Shown piece by piece: positions 37,962-46,495 of a stretch of 64,000 bases of DNA. Source of the DNA: Streptomyces sp. H27-H5 (GTDB lineage Bacteria > Actinomycetota > Actinomycetes > Streptomycetales > Streptomycetaceae); assembly GCF_026627505.1 (NCBI RefSeq), contig NZ_JAPNLK010000007.1, positions 79,364 through 143,363 on the forward strand. The letters run 5' to 3'. The translations under genes were made by a program, and so were the position numbers. The stretch's first letter is position 1. Every line of letters begins with the position of its first letter. The notes under the pieces were generated by a model. It was not told the origin of the DNA and did no database searches. It saw only the letters and a list, made by a program, of their open reading frames with translations.

Positions 37962-39064
37962 GCGGACACCTCCCGGCAGGCGCGGTAGAAGTCCTTCCAG
38001 CCGTCGCGTTCGCGGACGACGGTCTCCAGGTACTCCTGCCAGACGACACGGTCGGCGGCCGAGTCGCGGACGACGGCGCCGAGGATGCCGGCGGCCACGT
38101 CGGAGGAGCGCAGGACGCCGTCGCCGAAGTGGGCGGCGAGTGCCAGGCCGCCGGTGACGACGGAGATGGCCTCGGCGGTGGAGAGGGTGCCGCTGGGCGA
38201 CTTGACCTTGGTGCGGCCGTCGCCGGTGATCCCGTCGCGCAGCTCGCGGAAGACGGTGACCACGCGGCGGATCTCCTCCAGTCCCTCGGGCACGGCCGGC
38301 AGGTCGAGGGCGCGGCCCATCTGGTCGACGCGGCGGGCGACGATCTCGACCTCGGCCTCGGCGGTGGCGGGCAGCGGGAGGACGACGGTGTTGAAGCGGC
38401 GACGGAGGGCGCTGGAGAGCTCGTTGACGCCGCGGTCGCGGTCGTTGGCGGTGGCGATGAGGTTGAAGCCGCCCACGGCCTGCACTTCCTGGCCGAGTTC
38501 GGGTATGGGCAGCGTCTTCTCGGACAGGACGGTGATCAGGGTGTCCTGGACGTCGGCGGGGATGCGGGTGAGTTCCTCGACGCGGGCGGTCATGCCGTCG
38601 GCCATGGCGCGCATGACGGGGCTGGGGACGAGGGCTTCCCTGCTGGGGCCGTGTGCCAGGAGGCGGGCGTAGTTCCAGCCGTACCGGATGGCCTCCTCGG
38701 GGGTGCCCGCGGTGCCCTGGACGAGGAGGGTGGAGTCGCCGCTGACGGCGGCGGCGAGGTGTTCGGACATCCAGGTCTTGGCGGTGCCGGGGACACCGAG
38801 GAGGAGCAGGGCGCGGTCGGTGGCGAGCGTGGTGACGGCGACCTCGACGATGCGCCGGGGTCCGACGTACTTGGGTGTGACGACCGTGCCGCCGGGCAGT
38901 TCCCCGCCGAGGAGGTACGTCGCGACGGCCCACGGGGAGAGCTTCCAGCGGCTCGGTCGGGGCCGGTCGTCGGCTGCGGCCAAGGCTTTCAGTTCGTGCG
39001 CGAAGGCGTCTTCGGCGTGCGGGCGCAGCACGTCGGTACCGGTGCCGTTCTCGGGCATGGTCAT
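37958..39064 (-). CDS. MoxR-type AAA+ ATPase
   Basis: A 368-residue ATPase. Walker A is GVPGTAKT at 90-97. The Walker B region reads ARVEELTRIPADVQD (about 160-174), with Glu-Glu in place of the usual Asp-Glu. Sensor 1 is IATANDRDRGV near 204-213 and the Arg finger is in SALRRRFNTVVLPLP. The class acts as a remodelling ATPase with a VWA partner. This one is closest in arrangement to E. coli YehL (knowledge of the family; no search done). First gene of the leftward operon, divergent from the SWIM gene. Confidence 0.92.
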   Translation of the reverse strand: MTMPENGTGTDVLRPHAEDAFAHELKALAAADDRPRPSRWKLSPWAVATYLLGGELPGGTVVTPKYVGPRRIVEVAVTTLATDRALLLLGVPGTAKTWMSEHLAAAVSGDSTLLVQGTAGTPEEAIRYGWNYARLLAHGPSREALVPSPVMRAMADGMTARVEELTRIPADVQDTLITVLSEKTLPIPELGQEVQAVGGFNLIATANDRDRGVNELSSALRRRFNTVVLPLPATAEAEVEIVARRVDQMGRALDLPAVPEGLEEIRRVVTVFRELRDGITGDGRTKVKSPSGTLSTAEAISVVTGGLALAAHFGDGVLRSSDVAAGILGAVVRDSAADRVVWQEYLETVVRERDGWKDFYRACREVSA

Positions 39065-39121
39065 GGTCCCCCTCCAATGCTCGGCAGCCGCGTCGGACTG
39101 CTGTGACCACGGTGCACCACA

Positions 39122-39178
39122 CCACTGACAACGGCCTTCGCGAAGACGGTTGTTGCAGGTCAGGGCGATTGTCAGTGG
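39122..39178. promoter_or_regulatory. Operator-like palindromes in the divergent MoxR/SWIM promoter
   Basis: A 26-bp imperfect palindrome at 39128-39153 is centred on the perfect core CTTCGCGAAG (39136-39145), with ACAAC/GTTGT ends. It is overlapped by a 10-bp inverted repeat, CCACTGACAA at 39122-39131 and TTGTCAGTGG at 39169-39178. A TACGGT -10-like box at 39186-39191 sits 8 bp before the SWIM start. A dimeric regulator bound here could switch both operons together (inference). Confidence 0.6.
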
Positions 39179-39198
39179 GGGTCTCTACGGTGGGACAC

Positions 39199-40542
39199 AT
39201 GACTGAGCAGGAGGTCCGCTGGACGGCGGAACAGGTACTGGCTCTGGCTCCTGACGACGTGTCGAGAAAGGCGGGGGGAAGGCTGGGAGAGGCGGCTCCG
39301 TGGTCGCAGATCGGAGGTTCCGCTTCCGGTTCTCTGTGGGGGTTGTGCAAGGGCAGCGGCAGTCGGCCGTACCGGACGGTCGTGGATCTGACGGGACCCG
39401 CGTACAAGTGCTCGTGTCCGAGCCGGAAGTTCCCGTGCAAGCACGCTCTGGGACTGCTGCTGCTCTGGGCAGCGGAAGGGGTGGGGGACCCGGCGCCGGC
39501 GCCGGACTGGGCGCAGGAGTGGTTGACCGGGCGGGCGGAGAAGGCCGCGCGGCCGTCCGCCGGGACGGCCGGACCGGTGGACGAGGAGGGGGCGCGCCGG
39601 CGGGCCGAACGGAGGGCGGCCCGGGTGGGCGCGGGTGTCGTCGAGTTGGAGCGGCGGCTCGGCGATCTGGTGCACGGCGGTCTGGCCGGGCAGGAACAGG
39701 CGGGGTACGCGGGCTGGGAGGAGACCGCGGCCCGGATGGTCGACGCGCAGGCGCCCGGACTGGCTGCGCGGGTGCGGGAGTTGGGGACAATACCCGGTTG
39801 CGGCCCCGGCTGGCCCGCCCGGATGCTTGAGGAGTTCGCGCTGCTGCACCTGCTGAACAGGGCCTGGTTGGGGGTGTCCGGGCTGCCGGGGCAGTTGGCC
39901 GCGACGACGAGGAGCCGGGTGGGCGTGCCGGTGTCCGCGGAGGGCGAGGTCGTACGGGATCGCTGGCTCGTGCTGGCCCAGTACGACTCGGTTTCCCCGG
40001 ACGGGCGGCTCACCACCCGCCGGATCTGGCTGCGGGGGCAGGAGAGCGGTCGTCCGGCACTGGTGTTGGACTTCGGTCCGCCGGGGCGGCCTCCGGGGTT
40101 GGCGTTGCCGATCGGCCTGGTGTGGGAGGCGGAAGCCCGCTTCCGCCCGGGTTCCGCGGGGTTGCGGGTCGACCTCGGGGAACGTCTCTCGGCGGCGGCG
40201 CCGGGCGCCGGGGCGCCGGCCGGGATCGGTACGGCGGCCGCGCTGGAGGCGTACGGGACCGCTCTGCGGGAGGATCCCTGGCTGGAGTCCTGGCCGGTGG
40301 TGCTGGGCCCGGTGGTGCCGATACCGGGTGAGGTGGGCTGGCAACTGGCGGACTCGGAGGGGACGTCCGCCCTGCCGGTGCCCCTGTCGGGGTCGGACAG
40401 CGGGTCCCGGGCGGGCCTGTGGCGGTTGGCCGCGTTGTCGGGCGGGGGGCCGGTGACGGTGTTCGGCGAGGTCGGCCATCGCGGGTTCACGCCCCTGACG
40501 GCCTGGCAGCCGGGATCGGCCGAGCCGATACCGCTGGTCTGA
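39199..40542 (+). CDS. SWIM zinc-finger protein of the MoxR cluster
   Basis: A 447-residue protein. The SWIM motif is clear near residues 76-93: YKCSCPSRKFPCKHALGLLL, i.e. Cys-x-Cys, then Cys-x-His. SWIM domains bind zinc and mediate DNA or protein contact. The remainder is a globular region with no motif I recognise. It is likely equivalent to E. coli YehQ by context. The ATG at 39199 is chosen because TACGGT lies 8 bp upstream (probably leaderless); an earlier ATG at 39103 would run through the operator. Confidence 0.88.
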   Translation: MTEQEVRWTAEQVLALAPDDVSRKAGGRLGEAAPWSQIGGSASGSLWGLCKGSGSRPYRTVVDLTGPAYKCSCPSRKFPCKHALGLLLLWAAEGVGDPAPAPDWAQEWLTGRAEKAARPSAGTAGPVDEEGARRRAERRAARVGAGVVELERRLGDLVHGGLAGQEQAGYAGWEETAARMVDAQAPGLAARVRELGTIPGCGPGWPARMLEEFALLHLLNRAWLGVSGLPGQLAATTRSRVGVPVSAEGEVVRDRWLVLAQYDSVSPDGRLTTRRIWLRGQESGRPALVLDFGPPGRPPGLALPIGLVWEAEARFRPGSAGLRVDLGERLSAAAPGAGAPAGIGTAAALEAYGTALREDPWLESWPVVLGPVVPIPGEVGWQLADSEGTSALPVPLSGSDSGSRAGLWRLAALSGGGPVTVFGEVGHRGFTPLTAWQPGSAEPIPLV

Positions 40543-40728
40543 CCGGGCCGGGGGGCCCGGGTCGGACCGGCGGGAAGAGCAGGAGGCGACCGACGCGGGG
40601 GAGCGTCGGCGCCGGGGAGGGAATGGCGGCGCGGGGGCGCCGCCGTGTGTGAACGAGAAAGCCGGGGGGCTTTGATGGACGACAACCACGCCAGCTGAAG
40701 CATGAATTGACACGACAAATCCACATAC

Positions 40729-40763
40729 TGCTCCGGTCCCGTGGAGGGGGCGGGACCGGAGCA
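40729..40763 (+). terminator. Hairpin between the SWIM and DUF5691 genes
   Basis: A perfect 13-bp stem (40729-40741 with 40751-40763) and a 9-base purine loop (TGGAGGGGG) lie 190 bp after the SWIM stop and only 29 bp before the DUF5691 start. It could terminate the SWIM transcript or act as an attenuator in the downstream leader; the G-rich loop could pair with a ribosome site. Confidence 0.55.
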
Positions 40764-40791
40764 CGGGGACATTCACGAGGGAGGGGGTCGC

Positions 40792-42351
40792 ATGGACACG
40801 GCACACGAGGACTGGGACGAGCTGGTCGGCGCCGCGCTGCTGGGCACGGGTCGGCGCCGGGGCGGCTCGCCGGAAGCCCTGCTGGACGCGGCGGCTGTGC
40901 AGACGGTACGGCGCCGGGCCGGGCTGCGGCCGGCCGAGGCGGCCCCGAGACCGGAGCCGGCGGTGCACGATCCGCGGCCCGAGCCGCCGGACGCGGCCCG
41001 CCGGCGGCTCGCGCAGCTGCTGGCGGGCCGGACCGCGGCGGGCGGATCCGGCGGGCGGCGGGGGGCCGCCCCGGACCTGACGGAGTTGCTGCCGCAATGG
41101 CTGGCGGCGGCCGGACGTCACGGCTACCGCGCGCCGGCGGCGCTCGTACCGGCATTGCTGGACGCGGCCCGGGCCCGGACCGATCTACGGCCACCGGCCC
41201 TGGCCCTCGCCGGCGCGCGGGGCCTGTGGCTGGCCCGACTGAACCCGGACTGGCGGTTCGCGCTGCGGGGCGCGGCGGGGGGCGCCGGCGAGCTGCCCGA
41301 CGCGACGGATCGAGCCGGCGTGGAACTCCTCTGGGAAGAGGGCCTGTTCGCCGAGCGGGTGGCCCTGTTGGGCGCCGTACGGGCTCATGAGCCGGCGGCG
41401 GCGACCCGGCTGCTGTCGACCACCTGGGCCACCGAGCGGGCCGAGGACCGGCTGATGTTCCTCGATTCGCTGCGGGTGGGGCTGTCGCCGGCGGACGAGG
41501 CGTTTCTGGAGTCGGCGCTGGATGATCGGAGCCGCAACGTCCGGGCGACGGCGGCCGAGCTGCTGTCCGCGCTGACGGGTTCGGCGCTGGCCGGCCGGAT
41601 GGCGCGGCGGGCACTGGCCTGCGTGGGGCCCGAGGGGGTGGAACCACCGGCCGACTGCGACGCGGGCATGCTCCGGGACGGGGTGGTGAGACGACCGCCG
41701 GCCGGACGCGGGGAGCGGGCCTGGTGGCTGGGGCAACTCGTGGAGGCCGCGCCGCTGTCCTGTTGGCGGGAGAGGTTCGGGGGGCTGACCCCGGCGCGGA
41801 TCGTGGCCTTGCCGGTCGCCGAGGGCTGGGCGGAGGAACTGCACGCGGCCTGGTGCCGGGCGGCCGTGCGCCAGCGTGACCCCGCGTGGTCGAAGGCCCT
41901 GCTCGGTTCGGCCTCCGCGCCACCTGCGGCGGGACCGGGTACGGCGTCCCTGGCGGAGCGGGCGAAGCTGCTGTCGATCCTGCCCGACGGGGAACGGGCC
42001 GCGTGGGTCGCGGAGTTCGTCCGGGCCCACGGGTTGTCGGAGGCGTTCCAGCTGCTGGGGGTCTGCGTGGTGCCGTGGGCGGGGACGCTGGGGCGGGCGG
42101 TGGTCGACGCGTTGGACACCGCACGGGAGGCCGGGAGCTATCCGTGGAGCTTCAGCGGGGTGATGGGTCTGGCCGAGCGCTGCCTGGATCCGGCGGAAGC
42201 GGGTCGGCTGGAGGCGCTCACCTCGGCGTCACAGGACCCGCCGGACACGTCGCCGGGAGCCGCCGCCTACTGGGCGGAGGCCTTTCAGCGCCTGGTCGCC
42301 ACCTTGCGCGTACGCGCGGCCATGCTCGCGGAACTCACCCCGCCCGACTGA
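40792..42351 (+). CDS. DUF5691 family protein of the MoxR cluster
   Basis: A 519-residue, mostly helical protein starting DTAHEDWDELVGAALLGTGR. The repetitive Leu/Ala-rich helices (FLESALDDRSRNVRATAAEL, LLSALTGSALAGRMARR) look HEAT-like and may form a scaffold (inference). It has no catalytic motif. The ATG has a GAGGGAGGGGG ribosome site. It is second in the rightward operon after the SWIM gene, a pairing I associate with DUF5691. It probably works with the AAA/DUF5682/VWA proteins encoded on the other side of the shared promoter. Confidence 0.85.
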   Translation: MDTAHEDWDELVGAALLGTGRRRGGSPEALLDAAAVQTVRRRAGLRPAEAAPRPEPAVHDPRPEPPDAARRRLAQLLAGRTAAGGSGGRRGAAPDLTELLPQWLAAAGRHGYRAPAALVPALLDAARARTDLRPPALALAGARGLWLARLNPDWRFALRGAAGGAGELPDATDRAGVELLWEEGLFAERVALLGAVRAHEPAAATRLLSTTWATERAEDRLMFLDSLRVGLSPADEAFLESALDDRSRNVRATAAELLSALTGSALAGRMARRALACVGPEGVEPPADCDAGMLRDGVVRRPPAGRGERAWWLGQLVEAAPLSCWRERFGGLTPARIVALPVAEGWAEELHAAWCRAAVRQRDPAWSKALLGSASAPPAAGPGTASLAERAKLLSILPDGERAAWVAEFVRAHGLSEAFQLLGVCVVPWAGTLGRAVVDALDTAREAGSYPWSFSGVMGLAERCLDPAEAGRLEALTSASQDPPDTSPGAAAYWAEAFQRLVATLRVRAAMLAELTPPD

Positions 42352-42745
42352 CTCTCCGGGCCCTCGCCGGACGCCTCTTGGTGACGGCGCAGCGAAACGG
42401 GTCAGGCGAAGCCCCGCCGGCCGATCCGCATTCCCTGGCCGGTCGGCGGGCCTGGCGGTCGCCGGCCGGGCAGGACCCGGCGCCTTTCGGAGCGCAGTCG
42501 GCCGGGCCGCTCCCCGAGGTCGTGTCCGCCGGGGAGCCGCGAGGGCCCGCTCCCCCGGTCGCACCGGCCGGGGCCGGGGGACCCACGGGGTCCGGCGCCG
42601 TGCCGGGCAAGGCGGAGCGGTGCGCCGCGCACGGAACGTACGCGGCGCACCTGGAGACGTGCACGGGCGTCCGGCAACGCGCGGGCAGGCGCGGTGCCGG
42701 GTCCGGCACCACCCGAGCGACCCGGCGGACGCCGAAAGGGCCGGC
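42352..42745. other. Gene-free gap with one hairpin
   Basis: This 394-bp GC-rich gap lies between two converging genes. The only clear structure is a 10-bp stem at 42620-42629 with 42641-42650 (11-base loop), a possible terminator for one or both genes. Open frames here lack ribosome sites and recognisable products. Confidence 0.4.
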
Positions 42746-43150
42746 CTAGGCCTGGCGTACGTTGCCGTTGACCCAGTCCACGATCGCCGTCGTGGTGGCG
42801 CCGGGGGTGAAGATCTCGGCGACGCCCTTCGCCTTGAGGGGGGCGATGTCGTCCTCCGGGATGATCCCGCCGCCGAAGACCTTGATGTCTTCCGCGTCGC
42901 GCTCCTTGAGGAGCTCCAGCACGCGCGCGAACAGCGTGTTGTGCGCGCCCGAGAGGATCGACAGGCCGATCGCGTCGGCGTCTTCCTGGATCGCGGTGTC
43001 GACGATCTGCTCGGGGGTTTGGTGGAGGCCCGTGTAGATGACCTCCATGCCCGCGTCCCGCAGCGCACGCGCGATCACCTTGGCGCCGCGGTCGTGGCCG
43101 TCGAGACCCGGCTTGGCCACCACCACACGGATCGGACCGGTCACACCCAT
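42746..43150 (-). CDS. icmB: Cobalamin-binding small subunit of an acyl-CoA mutase (IcmB-like)
   Basis: A 134-residue stand-alone B12-binding domain with the DxHxxG motif in [12 protein letters not shown] (Asp17, His19, Gly22), whose His replaces the lower axial ligand. [11 protein letters not shown] and [11 protein letters not shown] complete the cobalamin pocket. The size matches the small subunit of isobutyryl-CoA mutase, which interconverts isobutyryl-CoA and n-butyryl-CoA with a separate large IcmA subunit. No large subunit is nearby. The ATG follows GGGAGG. A related mutase small subunit is the alternative. Confidence 0.85.
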   Translation of the reverse strand: MGVTGPIRVVVAKPGLDGHDRGAKVIARALRDAGMEVIYTGLHQTPEQIVDTAIQEDADAIGLSILSGAHNTLFARVLELLKERDAEDIKVFGGGIIPEDDIAPLKAKGVAEIFTPGATTTAIVDWVNGNVRQA

Positions 43151-43370
43151 CGCACTGCCTCCCGAGTGAACGAACGTTAAGTACAGCATCGCGCACGCCG
43201 CCGTTTCGCGGTCAACCAGGAGGGGGAAATCACACGTGGGACGCCATTGATTCACCGCACCGAGTCGCCCCGCCACCGCGCCGTCAGCCGCCCGGCGCGG
43301 CGGTGGGGCCACCTCGGCATCACGGCCGCGTACCCAGCCACCCACCCAAAAGGCCCAGGGGAGGCCGTTC

Positions 43371-44408
43371 ATGGGGCTGTCGAGCACGCCGCCGTCCCTC
43401 CCACTTCCCGGGCCGAGGCCGGTTACGAGTCCCGCTCCGAGGCCCGTCGCGAGCGCCGTTGCGGGGTCCGCGCCGGACGTGGCCCCGGAATCCGCTCCGA
43501 ACCGCCCGTCCGCGCCGACCCCGTCCCCACGCCCGTCCCCACCCCTGCCGTCATCCCTGTCCTTACCCCTGTCCCTGATCGCCTCCGGGGCCGCCCTGCG
43601 CGCCGCCGCGCTGGAGGCCGTGGTGTTCACGGGGCACCTGCTGCTGTATCCCACCGGGGTGCGGGAGGAGCGTCCGGCCGCCAGGCCGGCCGCCGGGGCC
43701 TGCGGGCAGCGGCCTCCCGTCCTGCTGCTGCACGGCTTCAACGACAACCGATCGATCTTCGTCCTGCTGCGGCGCGCCCTCGGGGCGGACGGCCTGCGGC
43801 GCGTGGAGACGTACAACTACTCCCCCTTCACCCGGGATCTGCGAGCCGCCGCCCGGCATCTCGCCCGTCGCGTCGAGGACCTGTGCGAGCGCAGCGGGCA
43901 GGAGCGCGTGGACCTCGTGGGGCACAGCCTCGGTGGGCTGGTCGCGCGGTACTACGTCCAGCGGCTCGGCGGTGATGCCCGGGTGCGGACCCTCGTCACG
44001 TTGGGCACCCCGCACGCCGGCACCCGCGTGGCCCCCTTCATGGACGCGCACCCGCTGGTCCGCCAGATGCGACCCGACTCCGACGTGATGGTCGAACTGG
44101 CCGCGCCCTCGCCCGGCTGCCGGACCCGGTGCGTGGCGTTCTGGAGCGAGTTCGACGCGATCATGGCGCCGACCGGGACCGCCCGTATCGAGCATCCGGA
44201 CCTCGACGCGGAGAACGTGCTGGTCACCGGCATCGGACATCTGGCCCTCGCGGTCCACCCCGCGGTGATCGCCGCGGTGCGTCGAGCCCTCGACGACCTC
44301 ACCACCGCCCACGCGCGAGCCGACGATCGAGCCGGCGACCGAACCACCGACCGCGCGGCCGATCGGACCGCCGACTCGGGACCCGAGGGTCGGAGCCTGG
44401 CCGTCTGA
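43371..44408 (+). CDS. Triacylglycerol lipase-like alpha/beta hydrolase
   Basis: A 345-residue protein. The hydrolase core has [16 protein letters not shown] (oxyanion region), the nucleophile motif [31 protein letters not shown] after it, an Asp in SEFDAIMAP and a His in [11 protein letters not shown], so the triad is complete. Residues 1-65 are a Pro/Ser-rich stretch and the next 20 are hydrophobic, possibly a non-standard export or anchor region. The C-terminal tail has repeated Asp-Arg pairs. The ATG has an AGGGGAGG ribosome site. The substrate is unknown. Confidence 0.85.
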   Translation: MGLSSTPPSLPLPGPRPVTSPAPRPVASAVAGSAPDVAPESAPNRPSAPTPSPRPSPPLPSSLSLPLSLIASGAALRAAALEAVVFTGHLLLYPTGVREERPAARPAAGACGQRPPVLLLHGFNDNRSIFVLLRRALGADGLRRVETYNYSPFTRDLRAAARHLARRVEDLCERSGQERVDLVGHSLGGLVARYYVQRLGGDARVRTLVTLGTPHAGTRVAPFMDAHPLVRQMRPDSDVMVELAAPSPGCRTRCVAFWSEFDAIMAPTGTARIEHPDLDAENVLVTGIGHLALAVHPAVIAAVRRALDDLTTAHARADDRAGDRTTDRAADRTADSGPEGRSLAV

Positions 44409-44690
44409 AACTCCGGCGAACAAGGTCACGACACACCGGGATCCGGGACGAAACCGGCGGACCGTGAGCACCAACCGCCGGAACTGGTAAGTCCGCTCTG
44501 ACGCACGGTGACGGCGGGCGTCGCGATCCTCGCGGCGCCCGCCCCACCGGGCGGTTTCGCCGAGGCGGACGACTTGCACATTCCGCCCTTGGAGTCGAAC
44601 ACATTTCGAACTCAAGGCCAAGGCTGCGTCTTTGTGCGACCGAAAGGCGGCCGAATGCCCGGTTCCCGCGATACCGACCTCCGCCGAAGA

Positions 44691-44760
44691 TTGTCGTTGC
44701 CTGTGACCGACGGGTACAGTCACGCCACTGCTCTCCTCCGGTGAATCTCGAGTTCACCGG
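44691..44760 (+). promoter_or_regulatory. Promoter and leader hairpin of the M23 peptidase gene
   Basis: TTGTCG (44691-44696) and TACAGT (44715-44720) are spaced 18 bp, a good vegetative promoter. The leader contains an 8-bp hairpin (44738-44745 with 44753-44760). The further upstream stretch 44409-44690 shows no convincing gene, only an imperfect inverted repeat around 44590-44617. The short leader leaves no room for a c-di-AMP riboswitch. Confidence 0.6.
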
Positions 44761-44799
44761 CCACCCAGGCCCCCCACTGCCGAGGCGAAAGAGAAGTTG

Positions 44800-46389
44800 G
44801 TGAACGACCGCCCCCCGTCGGGCCAGTACCCCGAAACCGGGTACGACGGCCTTTCCACCACCAATTTCGCTGGTGACCAGGCCTACGTTTCCTACGAAAC
44901 GCAGGGTCAGGGCTACAACTACGGTGTATCCGGCACCTACGACGCCTACGGCTCGTACGAGTCCACCGGTACGCACGACGCCACCGCCTGGGCCTCGCAG
45001 GAGAGTTACCTGTCGACCGTCCCCACCCAGGGCGCCCCCGAGGACACGACCGGGCAGTGGGACGCGAGCGCCTGGAACTCCGCCGGCTCCGACTCCCAAC
45101 CGTCGTCCTTCGGTTACGAGTCCGGCGGCGCGGAGCAGACCGGCCAGTGGTCCACTTTCACCGGTTACCCCCAGGGCACCGGCGCGTACGACGCCACCGC
45201 GTGGAACGGCGGGGCCGCCACGAACGACCTCACCGGCGCGACGACGGTCACCGCGAGTGTCCAGGACTACCCGTCGCAGCCCGACGGCGGATACGCGTAC
45301 GGGTACGACACCATGCAGGCCGCCCCCGCCGACTCCCTTTCGTACGAGGCCTCCTACGAGCCCGCGTACGAGGCGACGACCGTCGTCCCGATCACCGTCG
45401 CCGATCCTTACCCGAGCGCCGATCCGTACGCGAACAACGACCTGCACGCCGCCGAAACCGCCGTCTTCGAGGCCGTCACCGACGCGCTCCCGGACGACGA
45501 GCCGCAACCGCGGGGCGCCGTGCACGACATGCCCACCCAGGCCATGCCCGTGACCCCCCGCGCGGAGAACGAACCGCGGCCCACGCGCCGCGCCGGCGCT
45601 CCCGCCAAGGGCGCGGTCAAGAGTTCCGCGAGGGCGGGCGGCAGCAGTCGCCGGCGCACTCCGGCGAAGCGTTCCGCCCTGTTGACGGTGGCCGTTCCCT
45701 CCGCCTGCGTGATGGGCGTCGCGGGAGTCGCGGCCGCCTCCGTCGGCGGACTCACCGGCGGTGTGGAGAAGCCCGCCGAGGAACCCGTCACGATGGCGGC
45801 ACCCGACCCGGCCTCGGTGAAGCCGGTCGCCGCGAACAACAAGCTCGACACGCAGTTGGCCGCGCTCAGCGCCGACGCGGGCGACTTCGCCGACCGGGCG
45901 AGCCGTACCCAGGAGCGCATCGACCTTCGCGAACGCCAGTTGGAAGAGAAGAAGAAGCGCGCCGAGGAGGCTGCGGCCAAGGAGGCCGCCCGCCCCAAGT
46001 TCGCCGTTCCGGTCGCCCAGCACGGGTTGAGCGCCGGCTTCGGCCAGGCCGGCGGCATGTGGATGTCGGTGCACACCGGCATCGACTTCCCGGTCTCGTA
46101 CGGCACTCCGGTCATGGCCGCCACCGACGGCACCGTGCGCACCCAGTTCAACAGCGCCTACGGGAACATGGCCATATTGACCTCGCCCGACGGCACCGAG
46201 ACCTGGTACTGCCACCTCAGCAGCACCAAGATCCGGTCCGGCAAGGTCAAGGCCGGTGAGGTGATCGCCTACTCCGGCAACTCCGGCAACTCCACCGGCC
46301 CGCACCTGCACTTCGAGGTCAGGCCCGGCGGCGGCTCCCCGATCGACCCCCAGGCGTGGCTGCGCAGCCACGGCCTGGACCCGAGCTGA
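44800..46389 (+). CDS. M23 family metallopeptidase (LytM-like cell-wall hydrolase)
   Basis: A 529-residue protein. A long Tyr/Gly/Ser/Thr-rich N-terminal region (about 1-260) precedes a basic stretch and one hydrophobic segment (AVPSACVMGVAGVAAAS, near 303). A coiled-coil with an EEKKKRAEEAAAKEAARPK end then leads to a complete C-terminal M23 domain: HTGIDF (first zinc His and Asp) and GPHLHFEV (HxH). The topology suggests a cytoplasmic tail, one membrane helix and an outer peptidase. It cuts peptidoglycan cross-links or helps activate amidases. The GTG at 44800 (or the adjacent TTG) follows an AGAGAAG site. Confidence 0.9.
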   Translation: MNDRPPSGQYPETGYDGLSTTNFAGDQAYVSYETQGQGYNYGVSGTYDAYGSYESTGTHDATAWASQESYLSTVPTQGAPEDTTGQWDASAWNSAGSDSQPSSFGYESGGAEQTGQWSTFTGYPQGTGAYDATAWNGGAATNDLTGATTVTASVQDYPSQPDGGYAYGYDTMQAAPADSLSYEASYEPAYEATTVVPITVADPYPSADPYANNDLHAAETAVFEAVTDALPDDEPQPRGAVHDMPTQAMPVTPRAENEPRPTRRAGAPAKGAVKSSARAGGSSRRRTPAKRSALLTVAVPSACVMGVAGVAAASVGGLTGGVEKPAEEPVTMAAPDPASVKPVAANNKLDTQLAALSADAGDFADRASRTQERIDLRERQLEEKKKRAEEAAAKEAARPKFAVPVAQHGLSAGFGQAGGMWMSVHTGIDFPVSYGTPVMAATDGTVRTQFNSAYGNMAILTSPDGTETWYCHLSSTKIRSGKVKAGEVIAYSGNSGNSTGPHLHFEVRPGGGSPIDPQAWLRSHGLDPS

Positions 46390-46495
46390 GCGAGCCCCCT
46401 CCCACCCGGCGAGCGGCCCCCCTCCACAGGCCGCCCCGCCGCGCGCCGTCCGGCGAAGGCCGCCCCCTCGCAGGCGACCCGCCCCGCCGTCCGCG

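Noticed and set aside
37962..40772. Upstream extension of the DUF5682 frame to nearly 1,700 codons
   Set aside because: The extension is antisense or out of frame to the AAA and SWIM genes; the ATGA overlap gives the true start.
42386..42749. Open frames in the gap after DUF5691
   Set aside because: Low-complexity Gly/Pro/Arg translation, no ribosome site, no recognisable motif.
44508..44744. 78-codon GTG frame upstream of the M23 gene
   Set aside because: Codon third positions lose G/C bias after the first 25 codons and the frame runs over the promoter.
44409..44799. c-di-AMP (ydaO-type) riboswitch before the M23 peptidase
   Set aside because: The predicted promoter leaves a leader of about 70 nt with one small hairpin, too short for that riboswitch.
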